Shown: one piece after another, positions 8,883 to 18,220 of the stretch | Layout: each line of letters starts with the position of its first letter | Numbering within the stretch: position 1 is the first letter of the stretch | Source: Nocardia sp. NBC_01327 | GTDB taxonomy: Bacteria; Actinomycetota; Actinomycetes; Mycobacteriales; Mycobacteriaceae | Reading direction: 5' to 3' | Length of the DNA: 64,000 nt | NCBI RefSeq assembly: GCF_035958815.1 | Contig: NZ_CP108383.1 | Coordinates: 930,001 to 994,000 of the forward strand | The notes under the pieces: generated by a model | Told to the model about the DNA's origin: nothing | Database searches by the model: none | Seen by the model: only the letters and a program-made list of their open reading frames with translations | Made by a program: the position numbers and the translations under genes

Positions 8883-10093
8883 TCTTGTCCTAGCAGTTCC
8901 CGCTCGTCACGGCGCGCCTGATGGGCGCGGCCACGACGCAACAGTAGCGCCGAACCCAGCAGGGAAGCCGCCAATGACGTCAGCAACACCGCTGCTTTCG
9001 CCAGTTCGACCTCCGAGCCGTCGCCGACGTCCGTGAGTGCGAGTTCTGCCACCAAGAGGCTAACGGTGAACCCGATCGCACCCAGTACCGACAGGGCGAA
9101 CATGTCCCGATAACCGAGATCGTCGGGTCGCTGGGCGATGCCGAGACGTACCGCGAGCCAAGAGAACCCGAAGATGCCGACCGTTTTACCCACCAGCAGA
9201 CCGGCGATGATGGCCAGCGACACGCGGTCGGTGAACAGCTGCGAGAACACCTTCGTATCCAGCGGCACCCCCGAGGCGAAGAGCGCGAACAGCGGTACGC
9301 AGACGATGGCGGAGATGGGCTGGAAGAAGTGCTCGAGCTTGGCCGCGGGGACGCAGTGCTCGTCCTCGCCCGCATCGGGGCGGACCCGGGTGAGCAGGCC
9401 GAGGGCCACGCCGGCCAGGGTCGGATGGATGCCCGCCTCGTGCAGCGAGTACCAGGCCAGCAGGGCCAGCGGGATGTAGAGGAACGGGGTGCCGATCCGC
9501 TTCCACTGGCCCAGCGCCCAGACCGCGCAGCACAGGATGGCGAGCAGCAGCCACAGCATTTTCAGCGTGGTGGTGAACAGGACGGCGATCAGAATGATGG
9601 CGATCAGATCGTCCACCACCGCCAGGCTCAGCAGGAATACGCGGGCGCCGGCGGGGATGCGGGAGCCGGTGAGCGCGAGCACGGCCAGCGCGAAGGCGAT
9701 ATCGGTGGCGACGGGCACCGCCCAGCCGCGGTCCATACCGTCCACGCCCCAGCCGATGCCGACCGCGATCAGGGCGGGCACGACCACACCGCCGACCGCC
9801 GCGAGAATGGGCAGCGTCGCGCGTTTCGGGTCGGCGAGTTCGCCGACCACGAGTTCGCGTTTGAGTTCGAGACCGGCGACGAAGAAGAAGACGGCGAGCA
9901 GGCCATCCTTGGTCCAGTCCGCCAGCGTGAGATTCAGGTGCAAGGCGGGGATGTCGAGATGAGCGTCGATCATCGTCGTATAGCTTGCGCTCCACGGCGA
10001 GTTGACCCACAGCACCGCGGTGGCCGCAGCAATGAGAAGCAGTGCGCCACCGAAGGTTTCGGTCCGTAGATAGCGGGCGAGTTCGGAACGCAT
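8879..10093 (-). CDS. nhaA: Na+/H+ antiporter NhaA
   Basis: 404 residues, multi-spanning inner membrane protein of the NhaA family. Diagnostic motifs are FFFVAGLELKREL, VPVATDIAFALAVLAL (the TDIAF segment of the unwound helix) and LSLAVVDDLIAI, whose Asp pair matches the ion-binding aspartates of E. coli NhaA. It exports Na+ in exchange for protons at alkaline pH or high salt. AAGG lies 9 nt before the ATG. Its stop overlaps the start of the holin-superfamily gene, which is absent from this position in M. tuberculosis only in respect of nhaA itself. A ~105-nt leader precedes it. Confidence 0.97.
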   Translation of the reverse strand: MRSELARYLRTETFGGALLLIAAATAVLWVNSPWSASYTTMIDAHLDIPALHLNLTLADWTKDGLLAVFFFVAGLELKRELVVGELADPKRATLPILAAVGGVVVPALIAVGIGWGVDGMDRGWAVPVATDIAFALAVLALTGSRIPAGARVFLLSLAVVDDLIAIILIAVLFTTTLKMLWLLLAILCCAVWALGQWKRIGTPFLYIPLALLAWYSLHEAGIHPTLAGVALGLLTRVRPDAGEDEHCVPAAKLEHFFQPISAIVCVPLFALFASGVPLDTKVFSQLFTDRVSLAIIAGLLVGKTVGIFGFSWLAVRLGIAQRPDDLGYRDMFALSVLGAIGFTVSLLVAELALTDVGDGSEVELAKAAVLLTSLAASLLGSALLLRRGRAHQARRDERELLGQE

Positions 10094-10210
10094 CTGGGTG
10101 TGCCTTTCGGGCAGTACGGTCGACTGAACCAGCGGCGTGCGACTCCACCGGACGTGATCGACGCAAACCGCATGCCGACCAGACTTCCCGGCGCACCTTA
10201 CGCAATCCTA
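10094..10210 (-). promoter_or_regulatory. nhaA promoter and structured 5' leader
   Basis: On the minus strand, TAGGAT (10,205-10,210) is a good -10 box, placing the transcript start near 10,198. The ~105-nt leader opens with the block GCGCCGGGAAGTCTGGTCGG (10,174-10,193 region), able to form a short hairpin, and ends with TGCC-CGAAA-GGCA just before the ATG. Such a compact leader before a cation antiporter could be a cis-regulatory RNA. No known class is assigned. Confidence 0.4.
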
Positions 10211-10598
10211 ACGGGTAGAAGCTCGCAGATCCGACAGGGCTGCCGGGTCCGGCGCACCCTGAGCAGTGATAACAGGCTCAGGCGTGAGCGTGCGTCCGCG
10301 AATGTCGCGCCCAGCCGAACGCGAATTTCACACCTGCGCAAGGGGGTATGCGCCGGGCGCGCAACGCTCTGGCACCTGCCATACGCGCGGCGCGGCGAAT
10401 ACCCCGGGACAGGGCAGTGGGCAAGGGAGTGCCGGCTATGCGAGCCAGGTCGGCGCACGCCTGCGGGGGTGTTGGGCAATGCGGTAGGAGTTCCCGCGGG
10501 ACATGCTCGGTCGTCGTGCGGACTCGGTACGAGCTGCCGGCGGTGCGGCAGGGGCCGGAGTGCGGGCGTGCAGCGCGGTCAGGGGCTGGAGGAATGCG
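10211..10598. other. Gap between nhaA promoter and acs terminator, no gene seen
   Basis: No reading frame here has a convincing start, length or protein resemblance. M. tuberculosis carries a protease gene (Rv3668c) at this point, which is missing here. A second copy of the decamer CCGGCGCACC of the nhaA leader (10,188) occurs at 10,249. Confidence 0.5.
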
Positions 10599-10631
10599 TC
10601 GGCCCCCGCGATGGCTGGTCGCGGGGGCCGA
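10599..10631 (-). terminator. acs terminator
   Basis: A perfect 13-bp GC-rich stem with a 7-nt loop (arms 10,599-10,611 and 10,619-10,631), 55 bp downstream of the acs stop. Confidence 0.75.
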
Positions 10632-10640
10632 ATGCGTTGT

Positions 10641-10666
10641 ACGAGTGCGCTTTACGAGTGCGCTTT
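10641..10666. repeat. Two tandem copies of a 13-bp unit
   Basis: ACGAGTGCGCTTT is present twice head to tail in the acs 3' untranslated region. Confidence 0.9.
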
Positions 10667-10685
10667 ACGTACTGCCTGTTGCGGG

Positions 10686-12632
10686 TTATGCCTTGCCGGC
10701 GCGGATGGCCTCGAAGACGTTGGGATCCACCAGGGTTGAGGTGTCGCCCAGTTCGCGGCCCTCGGCCACATCGCGCAGCAGGCGGCGCATGATCTTGCCC
10801 GAGCGGGTTTTCGGCAGTTCCGGGACCACGTGGATCTCGCGGGGGCGGGCGATGGGCGAGATCTCGCGGGAGACCTCGGCCTTGAGTTCGGCCACCAGAT
10901 CCGCGCCGGTGTCCTTGGCCTCGGCGGTCAGGATGACGAAGGCGACGATGCCCTGGCCGGTGGTCTCGTCCGAGGCGCCGACAACGGCGGCCTCGGCGAC
11001 GCCGGAGTGGCCCACCAGCGCCGATTCCACCTCGGCGGTGGAGATGCGGTGGCCGGAGACGTTCATGACGTCATCGACGCGGCCCAGGACCCACAGGTCG
11101 CCGTCCTTGTCGAGCTTGGCGCCGTCGCCGGCGAAGTACCAGCCCTGGTCGCCGTAGCGCGCCCAGTAGGTCTCCTTGTACCGCTCGTTATCGCCCCAGA
11201 TGCCGCGCAGCATGGACGGCCACGGCTCGTCGAGGACCAGATAGCCATTGGCCTCGGTTTCGCCGAGCACGACCGGCTTGCCCTCCTCGTCGACCACCTT
11301 CGAGGAGATGCCCGGCAGCGGAGTCATGGCGGCACCCGGTTTGGCGGCGGTGACGCCGGGCAGCGGGGAGATCATGATGGAACCGGTCTCGGTCTGCCAC
11401 CAGGTGTCCACGATGGGAGTCTTGTTGGCGCCCACCACTTCCCGGTACCAGCGCCAGGCCTCCGGGTTGATCGGCTCACCGACGGAGCCGAGCAGTCGCA
11501 GGCTCGACAGATCGTGCGATTCGGGGATCTCGCGACCCCACTTCATGAACGTGCGCACCAGTGTGGGTGCGGTGTAATAGATTGTGACGCCGTACTTTTC
11601 GATGATCTGCCAGTGCCGGTGCTCATCGGGGAAGTTCGGGGTGCCCTCGTAGACGACCTGGGTGGCGCGGTTCGAGAGCGGCCCGTACACGATGTACGAG
11701 TGCCCGGTCACCCAGCCGATATCGGCTGTGCACCAGTACACGTCGTTGCCCGGCTTGTGGTCGAACACGTAGTTGTGGGTGTACGAGGTCTGCGTCAGAT
11801 AGCCGCCGGTGGTGTGCAGGATGCCCTTGGGCTTCCCGGTGGTGCCGGAGGTGTAGAGGATGAACAGCGGGTGCTCGGCATCGAAGGCCTGCGCCTCGTG
11901 CTCGGGAGAGGTGTTCGCGACGGTCTCGTGCCACCACAGATCGCGGCCCTCGACCATCGGGGTGTCGATCCCGGTGCGGTTCACGACCAGCACGTGCTCG
12001 ACGCTCGAATCGCCTTCTGCGAGAGCCTCGTCCACGGCGTTCTTGAGCGGTGCGGGCTTACCGCGCCGCCACTGCCCGTCGGTGGTGATGATCAGCCGGG
12101 CCGCGGCGTCGTCGGCGCGCTGGCGCAGTGCGGTGGGGGAGAAGCCGGCGAAGACCACCGAATGGGTCAGGCCCAGGCGGGCACAGGCCAGCATGGAGAC
12201 GATGGCCTCGGGGACCATCGGCATGTAGATGGCGACGCGGTCACCGGCCACCAGGCCCAGCGAGGTCAGGTAGTTGGCGGCGCGGGACACCTCGGCCAGC
12301 AGATCGGCGTAGGTGAGGTCGCGGGAATCGCCGGGCTCGCCCTCCCAGTGGATGGCGACCTGGTCGCCGTGCCCGTCGAGCACGTGCCGGTCCACGCAGT
12401 TGTAGGCGACGTTCAGCTTGCCGTCGACGAACCAGCGGGCGAAGGGCGCGTCGTCCCAGTCCAGGACGCGGGTCCACGGCTGTTCCCAGTGCAGTCGCTG
12501 CGCCTGCTCGGCCCAGAAGCCCTCGCGGTCCGCCGCGGCCCGATCGTAGAGAGAGGCATCGGCGTTCGCGGAGGCGGCGAAGTCAGCGCTCGGTGGATAC
12601 GCATCCGGATGGTCGGCGGTGGTTTCGGTCAT
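10686..12632 (-). CDS. acs: Acetyl-CoA synthetase
   Basis: 648 residues, the usual length of AMP-forming acetyl-CoA synthetase. It activates acetate to acetyl-AMP and then acetyl-CoA. Motifs are FILYTSGTTGKPKGI (AMP-binding P-loop), DTWWQTETGS and the C-terminal PKTRSGKIMRR, whose Lys613 is the conserved catalytic lysine inactivated by acetylation in this family. It keeps the Rv3667 position next to the peptide importer. A purine-rich GAGAGAG run directly precedes the ATG at 12,632. Confidence 0.97.
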   Translation of the reverse strand: MTETTADHPDAYPPSADFAASANADASLYDRAAADREGFWAEQAQRLHWEQPWTRVLDWDDAPFARWFVDGKLNVAYNCVDRHVLDGHGDQVAIHWEGEPGDSRDLTYADLLAEVSRAANYLTSLGLVAGDRVAIYMPMVPEAIVSMLACARLGLTHSVVFAGFSPTALRQRADDAAARLIITTDGQWRRGKPAPLKNAVDEALAEGDSSVEHVLVVNRTGIDTPMVEGRDLWWHETVANTSPEHEAQAFDAEHPLFILYTSGTTGKPKGILHTTGGYLTQTSYTHNYVFDHKPGNDVYWCTADIGWVTGHSYIVYGPLSNRATQVVYEGTPNFPDEHRHWQIIEKYGVTIYYTAPTLVRTFMKWGREIPESHDLSSLRLLGSVGEPINPEAWRWYREVVGANKTPIVDTWWQTETGSIMISPLPGVTAAKPGAAMTPLPGISSKVVDEEGKPVVLGETEANGYLVLDEPWPSMLRGIWGDNERYKETYWARYGDQGWYFAGDGAKLDKDGDLWVLGRVDDVMNVSGHRISTAEVESALVGHSGVAEAAVVGASDETTGQGIVAFVILTAEAKDTGADLVAELKAEVSREISPIARPREIHVVPELPKTRSGKIMRRLLRDVAEGRELGDTSTLVDPNVFEAIRAGKA

Positions 12633-12802
12633 CTCTCTCTTCTTCTCTCGCGCGTACAGGTCACGGGGTGACCGCGGCCACGTTCGACCCTAACCGACTG
12701 TGACCTGCGCGGGGCCCGGCAGCCACGATCGGTCCCACTCGGCGGATACCGCGATTTCCGTCCTGACGGCGCGCTCTCCCTGCGGAAAGCGGCGCCGGCG
12801 GC

Positions 12803-12848
12803 TAGGGTCTGCACCTAACTTTGCAGGGTTCTCATGACCGAATCATGA
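12803..12848 (+). promoter_or_regulatory. dpp promoter with twin TCATGA dyads
   Basis: TAGGGT at 12,803-12,808 is a plausible -10 box, with transcription from about 12,815. In the leader the self-complementary hexamer TCATGA occurs at 12,832 and 12,843, 11 bp apart and so on the same DNA face, which suggests an operator. The regulator is unknown. Confidence 0.4.
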
Positions 12849-12873
12849 TCGCGGGATTCGTGGATCGAACGGG

Positions 12874-14502
12874 GTGCGGGTGGACCTGAAGAACGCGGCG
12901 GCCCACCGGGCGACCGCCATTCTGATAGCGGTGTTCGCGCTGCTCGCCGCCCTGCTGTCCGGTTGCACGGTCACCCCGGTGTACGGCGACATGATCGCGG
13001 TCAACGGATCCGAACCGCAGAATCCGCTGATCCCGTCCAATACCAATGAGAACGGCGGCGGCCGGATCGTGGACCGGCTGTTCGCGGGGCTGCGCTATAT
13101 CGATGCCGGCGGCACCCTGCACGACGAGGTGGCGCAGTCCATCGACACCACCGATCAGCAGCACTACCGGATCAGGCTGAAGCCCGGCTGGACCTTCAGC
13201 GACGGAACACCGGTCACCGCACACTCTTTCGTGGACGCCTGGAACTTCGGCGCCCTGGTCACCAATGCCCAGCTGCAGAGTTACACCTACGGTCCCATCG
13301 TCGGATTCGACGATGTGCAGGCGGATCCGCCACGCGCACAGACCATGTCGGGGCTGAAGGTGATCGACGATCTGACCTTCACCGTCGATCTGATCGCGCC
13401 GACCATCGACTTCCGCACCCGGCTCGCCTATGCGCCGTTCTATCCGCTGCCCGCATCCGCCTTCCGCGATATCAAGGCGTTCGGGCAGCATCCGATCGGG
13501 AACGGGCCCTACCGGTTCGCCGACGGTGATGCCTGGCAGCACGATGTGCAGTTGAGCGTGGTGCCGAACGAGAGCTACAAGGGTGGCCGGCCGCCCCGCA
13601 ACAAGGGCCTGACCTTCGTGTTCTACTCCAACTTCGATGCCGCCTACTCGGATCTGCTGGCCGACAATCTGGATGTGCTCGACACCGTGCCCGACAGCGC
13701 GATCTCGGTGTACAAGAAGGATCTCGGCGAGCGCGCCATCCAAGCGCCGTCCGCGCAGAACCAGTGGGTCGGCATGCAGGCCAACCTGGCGCACTTCGGC
13801 GGCGAGGAGGGCAGGCTGCGCCGCCAGGCCATTTCCATGGCCATCGACCGCGGTCAGATCGGGCAGAAGATCTTCCACGGCACCCGGGTTCCGGCTCGCG
13901 ATTTCACCTCGCAGGTGCTGCCCGGATTCGATGGGAACCTGCCGGGTGCGCAAGAGCTGCAATACAATCCGGACGAGGCCCGGCGAATCTGGGCGCAGGC
14001 CAACAGCATCGCGCCCTGGAGCGGGCAGTTCGAGATCGCCTACAACTCCGACGGCGGCCACCAGGCCTGGATCGACGCGCTGGCCAACAGCATTCGCAAT
14101 ACCCTCGGCATCGACGCCGTCGGCGCGGCCTACCCGACCTTCAAGGTATTGCGCGATCAGGTGGTGCACCGCACCATCGGCAAGGCGTTCCGATACGGCT
14201 GGCAGGGCGACTATCCGACCATGCTCCAGTTCCTGGAGCCGTCCTTCCTGTCCACCTCCGCATCCAATGACACCGACTACCACAACCCGCAGTTCGACGC
14301 CCTGATCGCGGCGGCCGAGGCGGCGCCCGACGAGCAGGCGTCCTGGAAACTGGTGGGGCAGGCGCAGCAGCTGCTGCTGCATGATCTGCCCGTCATTCCG
14401 ATCTTCGACTACATCAATGCCTCCGGATACTCCAAGCGCGTCACCCATGTCGTCCCGACCTGGAACGGGCTACCCGACTTCGAGAACATCGAACTGAAAT
14501 GA
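12874..14502 (+). CDS. dppA: Oligopeptide/dipeptide ABC transporter, substrate-binding lipoprotein
   Basis: 542 residues of the SBP_bac_5 family, close in length to Rv3666c. The signal peptide ends in the lipobox LLSGC (Cys near residue 31), so the mature protein is a lipoprotein on the outer face of the membrane. Family-5 features include DGTPVTAHSFVDAWNF and a C-terminal LPVIPIFDYINASGYSKR. It delivers short peptides to DppBC. In mycobacteria the homologous system also takes up heme. GTG 12,874 is used; GTG 12,880 is equally possible. First gene of dppABCD. Confidence 0.93.
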   Translation: MRVDLKNAAAHRATAILIAVFALLAALLSGCTVTPVYGDMIAVNGSEPQNPLIPSNTNENGGGRIVDRLFAGLRYIDAGGTLHDEVAQSIDTTDQQHYRIRLKPGWTFSDGTPVTAHSFVDAWNFGALVTNAQLQSYTYGPIVGFDDVQADPPRAQTMSGLKVIDDLTFTVDLIAPTIDFRTRLAYAPFYPLPASAFRDIKAFGQHPIGNGPYRFADGDAWQHDVQLSVVPNESYKGGRPPRNKGLTFVFYSNFDAAYSDLLADNLDVLDTVPDSAISVYKKDLGERAIQAPSAQNQWVGMQANLAHFGGEEGRLRRQAISMAIDRGQIGQKIFHGTRVPARDFTSQVLPGFDGNLPGAQELQYNPDEARRIWAQANSIAPWSGQFEIAYNSDGGHQAWIDALANSIRNTLGIDAVGAAYPTFKVLRDQVVHRTIGKAFRYGWQGDYPTMLQFLEPSFLSTSASNDTDYHNPQFDALIAAAEAAPDEQASWKLVGQAQQLLLHDLPVIPIFDYINASGYSKRVTHVVPTWNGLPDFENIELK

Positions 14503-14548
14503 GCGGCGCGACAGGGACTTTCGCGTGCTGCGGTAGGGAGGTAAGCGC

Positions 14549-15475
14549 ATGGCCTGGTACATAGCGCGGCGACTGCTGCAGATGATCCCGGTGTTCTTCG
14601 GGGCCACGCTGCTCATCTACTTCCTGATCTGGAAGGTCACCGGCGGATCCGTCGCCGCGCTGGCCGGACAGCGCACGCTCACGCCCGCGCTGGAGGCGCA
14701 GCTGAAGGCGCAGTACGGGCTCGACCATTCGTTCTGGTGGCAGTACCTGCACTATCTGAAGGGCATCTTCACCCTCGACTTCGGCACGTCCTATTCCGGC
14801 CGCCCGGTGCGAGAGGTACTGGCGCACGCCTTCCCGATCACCTTCCGGCTGGCGATCCTGGCGGTGTTGTTCGAGGCCGTCTTCGGCATCGGGTTCGGCG
14901 TCGTCGCCGGACTGCGCAAGGGCGGCTGGTTCGACTCCACCATGCTGGTGGTCAGCCTCATCGTCATCGCGGTCCCGATCTTCGTGATCGGCTTCCTCGC
15001 CCAATTCCTGTTCGGCGTGACCTGGCATATCGCGCCGGTCACCGTCGGCTCCGATGTGAGCTTCTCGCGGCTGATCATGCCGGCGCTGGTACTGGGTTCG
15101 CTGTCCTTCGCGTATGTGCTGCGGCTGACCCGGAACTCGGTGGCCGAGAACAAGGCCGCCGATTTCGTGCGCACCGCCACCGCCAAGGGACTGCCGCGCC
15201 GGCGGGTGGTGGTCGTGCACATTCTGCGGAACTCGCTCATCCCGGTGGTGACCTTCCTGGGCGCCGATCTCGGGGCGCTCATGGGCGGCGCGATCGTGAC
15301 CGAGGGCATCTTCAATATCCCCGGTGTCGGCGGCACCCTCTACCAGGCGGTGGTGCGCGGTGAGGCGCCCACGGTGGTGTCGTTCGTGACCGCGCTCATC
15401 GTGATCTTCCTGCTCTCCAATCTGATCGTGGACCTGCTCTACGCCGTCCTCGACCCCCGGATCCGCTATGCCTGA
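14549..15475 (+). CDS. dppB: Peptide ABC transporter permease DppB
   Basis: 308 residues, a six-helix BPD_transp_1 permease starting MAWYIARRLLQMIPVFFGATLLIYF, the standard DppB/OppB N terminus. The EAA cytoplasmic loop is RTATAKGLPRRRVVVVHILRNSLIPV (residues ~208-233), contacting the ATPase. GGAGG lies 7 nt before the ATG. The neighbour dppC begins just after its stop. Confidence 0.95.
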   Translation: MAWYIARRLLQMIPVFFGATLLIYFLIWKVTGGSVAALAGQRTLTPALEAQLKAQYGLDHSFWWQYLHYLKGIFTLDFGTSYSGRPVREVLAHAFPITFRLAILAVLFEAVFGIGFGVVAGLRKGGWFDSTMLVVSLIVIAVPIFVIGFLAQFLFGVTWHIAPVTVGSDVSFSRLIMPALVLGSLSFAYVLRLTRNSVAENKAADFVRTATAKGLPRRRVVVVHILRNSLIPVVTFLGADLGALMGGAIVTEGIFNIPGVGGTLYQAVVRGEAPTVVSFVTALIVIFLLSNLIVDLLYAVLDPRIRYA

Positions 15476-15485
15476 GGAGCGTGAG

Positions 15486-16445
15486 ATGTCCGAAACACCT
15501 GCGCCGCAGGCTGATCCGCGACCCGGACAGCAGCGCTGGGTCGCACCGCCCGACGAGGTCGAAGTCGTCGTCACCGACAAGGTGGAGGTCGCCGGAGCGC
15601 CCGCCGGATTCTGGGGCTCGGCCTGGCGGGAACTGCGGCGCAAACCGCTGTTCCTGGTGGCCGTGGCCCTGATCGTGCTGGTGCTGCTGGTCGCGGCATT
15701 CCCCGGACTGTTCACCGGGCAGGACCCGCGCCACTGCGTGGTCGGCTTCAGCCTCGCGCCGCCCGATCGCGATCACTGGTTCGGCTACGACCTGCAGGGC
15801 TGCGATATCTACGCGCGCACCATCTACGGCGCTCGCGCCTCGGTCCTCACCGGCATCGGCGCCACCGTCCTGTTCCTCGGCATCGGCGGAACCGTCGGCG
15901 CGCTCGCGGGATTCTATGGGGGAGTGCTGGATTCGGTGATCTCGCGGCTCGCCGAGATCGTGTACGCGCTGCCGCTCATGCTGGCCGCCATCGTCATCAT
16001 GCAGCTGGCCAAGCATCGGACCATCTGGGTCGTCATCGCGATTCTGGCCGCGTTCACCTGGCCGCAGGTGGCGCGCATCGCCCGCGGCTCGGTGCTGTCG
16101 GCAAAGAACAGCGACTACGTGCAGGCGGCAACGGCCTTGGGCGTCACCCGATTCCGGATTCTGCTGCGGCATGTGATCCCCAATGCGCTGGGGCCGGTCA
16201 TCGTGGTGACCACCATCTCGCTGGGCGTCTTCATCGTCACCGAGGCCACCCTGTCGTTCCTGGGTGTCGGACTGCCGCCGACCGAAGTGTCCTGGGGTGC
16301 GGACATCGCCGCCGGACAGCGGCAGCTGCGCGCCGGGTCGCTCATCCTCTTCTACCCGGCGACCGCACTGGCCCTGACCGTTCTGGGCTTCATCATGCTC
16401 GGCGACACCCTGCGCGATGCGCTCGACCCGAAGGAACGGCGATGA
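15486..16445 (+). CDS. dppC: Peptide ABC transporter permease DppC
   Basis: 319 residues. After a ~45-residue cytoplasmic N terminus come the DppC/OppC helices; the EAA loop is YVQAATALGVTRFRILLRHVIPNALGPV. It pairs with DppB to form the channel. I chose ATG 15,486 because GAGGAG lies 6 nt upstream; the ATG at 15,468 overlaps dppB and has no Shine-Dalgarno. ATGA overlap with dppD. Confidence 0.94.
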   Translation: MSETPAPQADPRPGQQRWVAPPDEVEVVVTDKVEVAGAPAGFWGSAWRELRRKPLFLVAVALIVLVLLVAAFPGLFTGQDPRHCVVGFSLAPPDRDHWFGYDLQGCDIYARTIYGARASVLTGIGATVLFLGIGGTVGALAGFYGGVLDSVISRLAEIVYALPLMLAAIVIMQLAKHRTIWVVIAILAAFTWPQVARIARGSVLSAKNSDYVQAATALGVTRFRILLRHVIPNALGPVIVVTTISLGVFIVTEATLSFLGVGLPPTEVSWGADIAAGQRQLRAGSLILFYPATALALTVLGFIMLGDTLRDALDPKERR

Positions 16446-18115
16446 GTGAGCCGCTGCTCGAAATCCGGGATCTGCACATCGCTTTCGGCTCCGGCGAGCG
16501 TCGTGTCGACGCGGTGCGCGGGGTCGATCTGACCGTGTATCCGGGCCAGACCGTGGCGATCGTGGGGGAGTCCGGCTCCGGGAAATCCACCACCGCGCAC
16601 GCCATCATCGGACTGCTGCCCGGTGCGGGGCGGGTCGAATCGGGCAGCATTCGCTTCGACGGCAAGGATCTGACCCGGGCCTCCGAACGCGAGCTGGTCG
16701 CGGTGCGCGGCAACGGCATCGGATTCGTACCGCAGGATCCGATGTCCAATCTGGATCCGGTGTGGAAGGTGGGCTTCCAGATCAGGGAGACGCTGGCAGC
16801 CAATGGCATCGCCCGGGGCAGCGCCGCCCGGCAGCGCGCCGTGGAACTGCTTGCCGAGGCCGGGATTCCGGATGCCGAGCGGCGGATCAACCAGTACCCG
16901 CACGAGTATTCGGGCGGTATGCGGCAGCGGGCGCTCATTGCCATCGGGTTGTCGGCGCGGCCGAAACTGCTCATCGCCGATGAACCGACCTCCGCGCTCG
17001 ATGTGACCGTGCAGCGGCAGATCCTCGACCATATCGACGGGCTCACCCGCGAATTGGGGACCGCGGTACTGCTCATCACCCACGATCTGGGGCTGGCCGC
17101 CGAACGCGCCGAACATCTTGTCGTCATGTATCGCGGGAAGGTCGTGGAATCCGGTCCGGCACTGGAGATCCTGCGCGATCCGCAGCACGAGTACACGCGC
17201 AGGCTGGTGGATGCCGCGCCCTCCCTTGCCTCGCAACGACTCTCGGCGGTGCAGTACCGGGCCCGGATTCGCGAACTCGCCGTGGATGTGGCCGATGCCG
17301 AGGCGGAAGGTGAACTGCCCGACGACATCCTGGTCTCGGACGGGCTCACCAAACGTTTCCGAATCCGCGGCTCGGTGCCCTGGAAGCACACCGAACTTGT
17401 TGCCGCCGACAATGTTTCGTTCCGGCTGCGGCGCGGGACCACCACCGCGCTGGTCGGCGAATCCGGTTCCGGCAAGACCACCGTCGCTCACATGGTGCTG
17501 GGCCTGACCGCGCCGACCGGCGGTTCCGTCACCTTCGACGGTGACGACGTCGTGCACCTCGTCAAGCGCACCCCGCTGGCTTTCCGGCGGCGGGTGCAGC
17601 CGATCTTCCAGAACCCCTACGGTTCCCTCGATCCCACCTATTCCATTCACCGCACCATTGCCGAACCCCTGCGCACCCATCACATCGGCAGCCGCGAGGA
17701 ACGCGACCGCCGCGTCAGCGAACTGCTCGACCTGGTGGCCCTCCCGTCGAGTGTGGCGAGCCGCTATCCGGGCGAACTCTCCGGCGGCCAGCGTCAGCGC
17801 GTGGCCATCGCGCGCGCACTCGCCCTGGAACCGGAACTCGTGGTCTGCGACGAAGCCGTCTCCGCCCTCGACGTCCTGGTCCAAGCCCAGATCCTGGAGC
17901 TGCTCAACCAGCTCCAAGGTGAGCTCGGCCTCTCCTACCTCTTCATCACCCACGATCTCGCCGTGGTCCGCCAGATCGCCGACAATGTCGTGGTCATGCA
18001 GCAGGGCAAGGTCGTCGAAGCCGCCACCACCGGCGAGGTTTTCGACAACCCCCGTTCCGATTACACCCAGCGCCTGCTGGACGCCATCCCGGGCCGCGAC
18101 CTGCTGGTCGGCTGA
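16442..18115 (+). CDS. dppD: Peptide ABC transporter, fused double ATPase DppD
   Basis: 557 residues with two complete ABC cassettes in one chain, as in Rv3663c. The first (residues 1-265) has Walker A GESGSGKST, signature YSGGMRQR and Walker B LLIADEPTSALD. The second (from about 295) has GESGSGKTT, LSGGQRQR and LVVCDEAVSALD. It replaces separate DppD and DppF subunits and energises import. Oligopeptide C-terminal extensions follow each cassette. Confidence 0.95.
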   Translation: MSEPLLEIRDLHIAFGSGERRVDAVRGVDLTVYPGQTVAIVGESGSGKSTTAHAIIGLLPGAGRVESGSIRFDGKDLTRASERELVAVRGNGIGFVPQDPMSNLDPVWKVGFQIRETLAANGIARGSAARQRAVELLAEAGIPDAERRINQYPHEYSGGMRQRALIAIGLSARPKLLIADEPTSALDVTVQRQILDHIDGLTRELGTAVLLITHDLGLAAERAEHLVVMYRGKVVESGPALEILRDPQHEYTRRLVDAAPSLASQRLSAVQYRARIRELAVDVADAEAEGELPDDILVSDGLTKRFRIRGSVPWKHTELVAADNVSFRLRRGTTTALVGESGSGKTTVAHMVLGLTAPTGGSVTFDGDDVVHLVKRTPLAFRRRVQPIFQNPYGSLDPTYSIHRTIAEPLRTHHIGSREERDRRVSELLDLVALPSSVASRYPGELSGGQRQRVAIARALALEPELVVCDEAVSALDVLVQAQILELLNQLQGELGLSYLFITHDLAVVRQIADNVVVMQQGKVVEAATTGEVFDNPRSDYTQRLLDAIPGRDLLVG

Positions 18116-18206
18116 TCCGGCTCACGGCCGCGAACTGTGGTTTCGCCGCCGGACCAGCTCGTCTGCCTATGCGCGGGGCTCACCGCGCACTGGATTCGGC
18201 CGCAAG

Positions 18207-18212
18207 TAGCCT
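18207..18212 (+). promoter_or_regulatory. -10 box of leaderless Fic-like gene
   Basis: TAGCCT ends eight bases before the GTG at 18,221, with no Shine-Dalgarno. Confidence 0.5.
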
Positions 18213-18220
18213 GGGCAGTC

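Noticed and set aside
10198..10479. 93-codon minus frame upstream of nhaA
   Set aside because: No ribosome site, no similarity, and it runs across the nhaA promoter; left as non-coding.
12832..14448. 538-codon minus frame opposite dppA
   Set aside because: Antisense shadow; dppA has a lipobox and family-5 binding-protein motifs.
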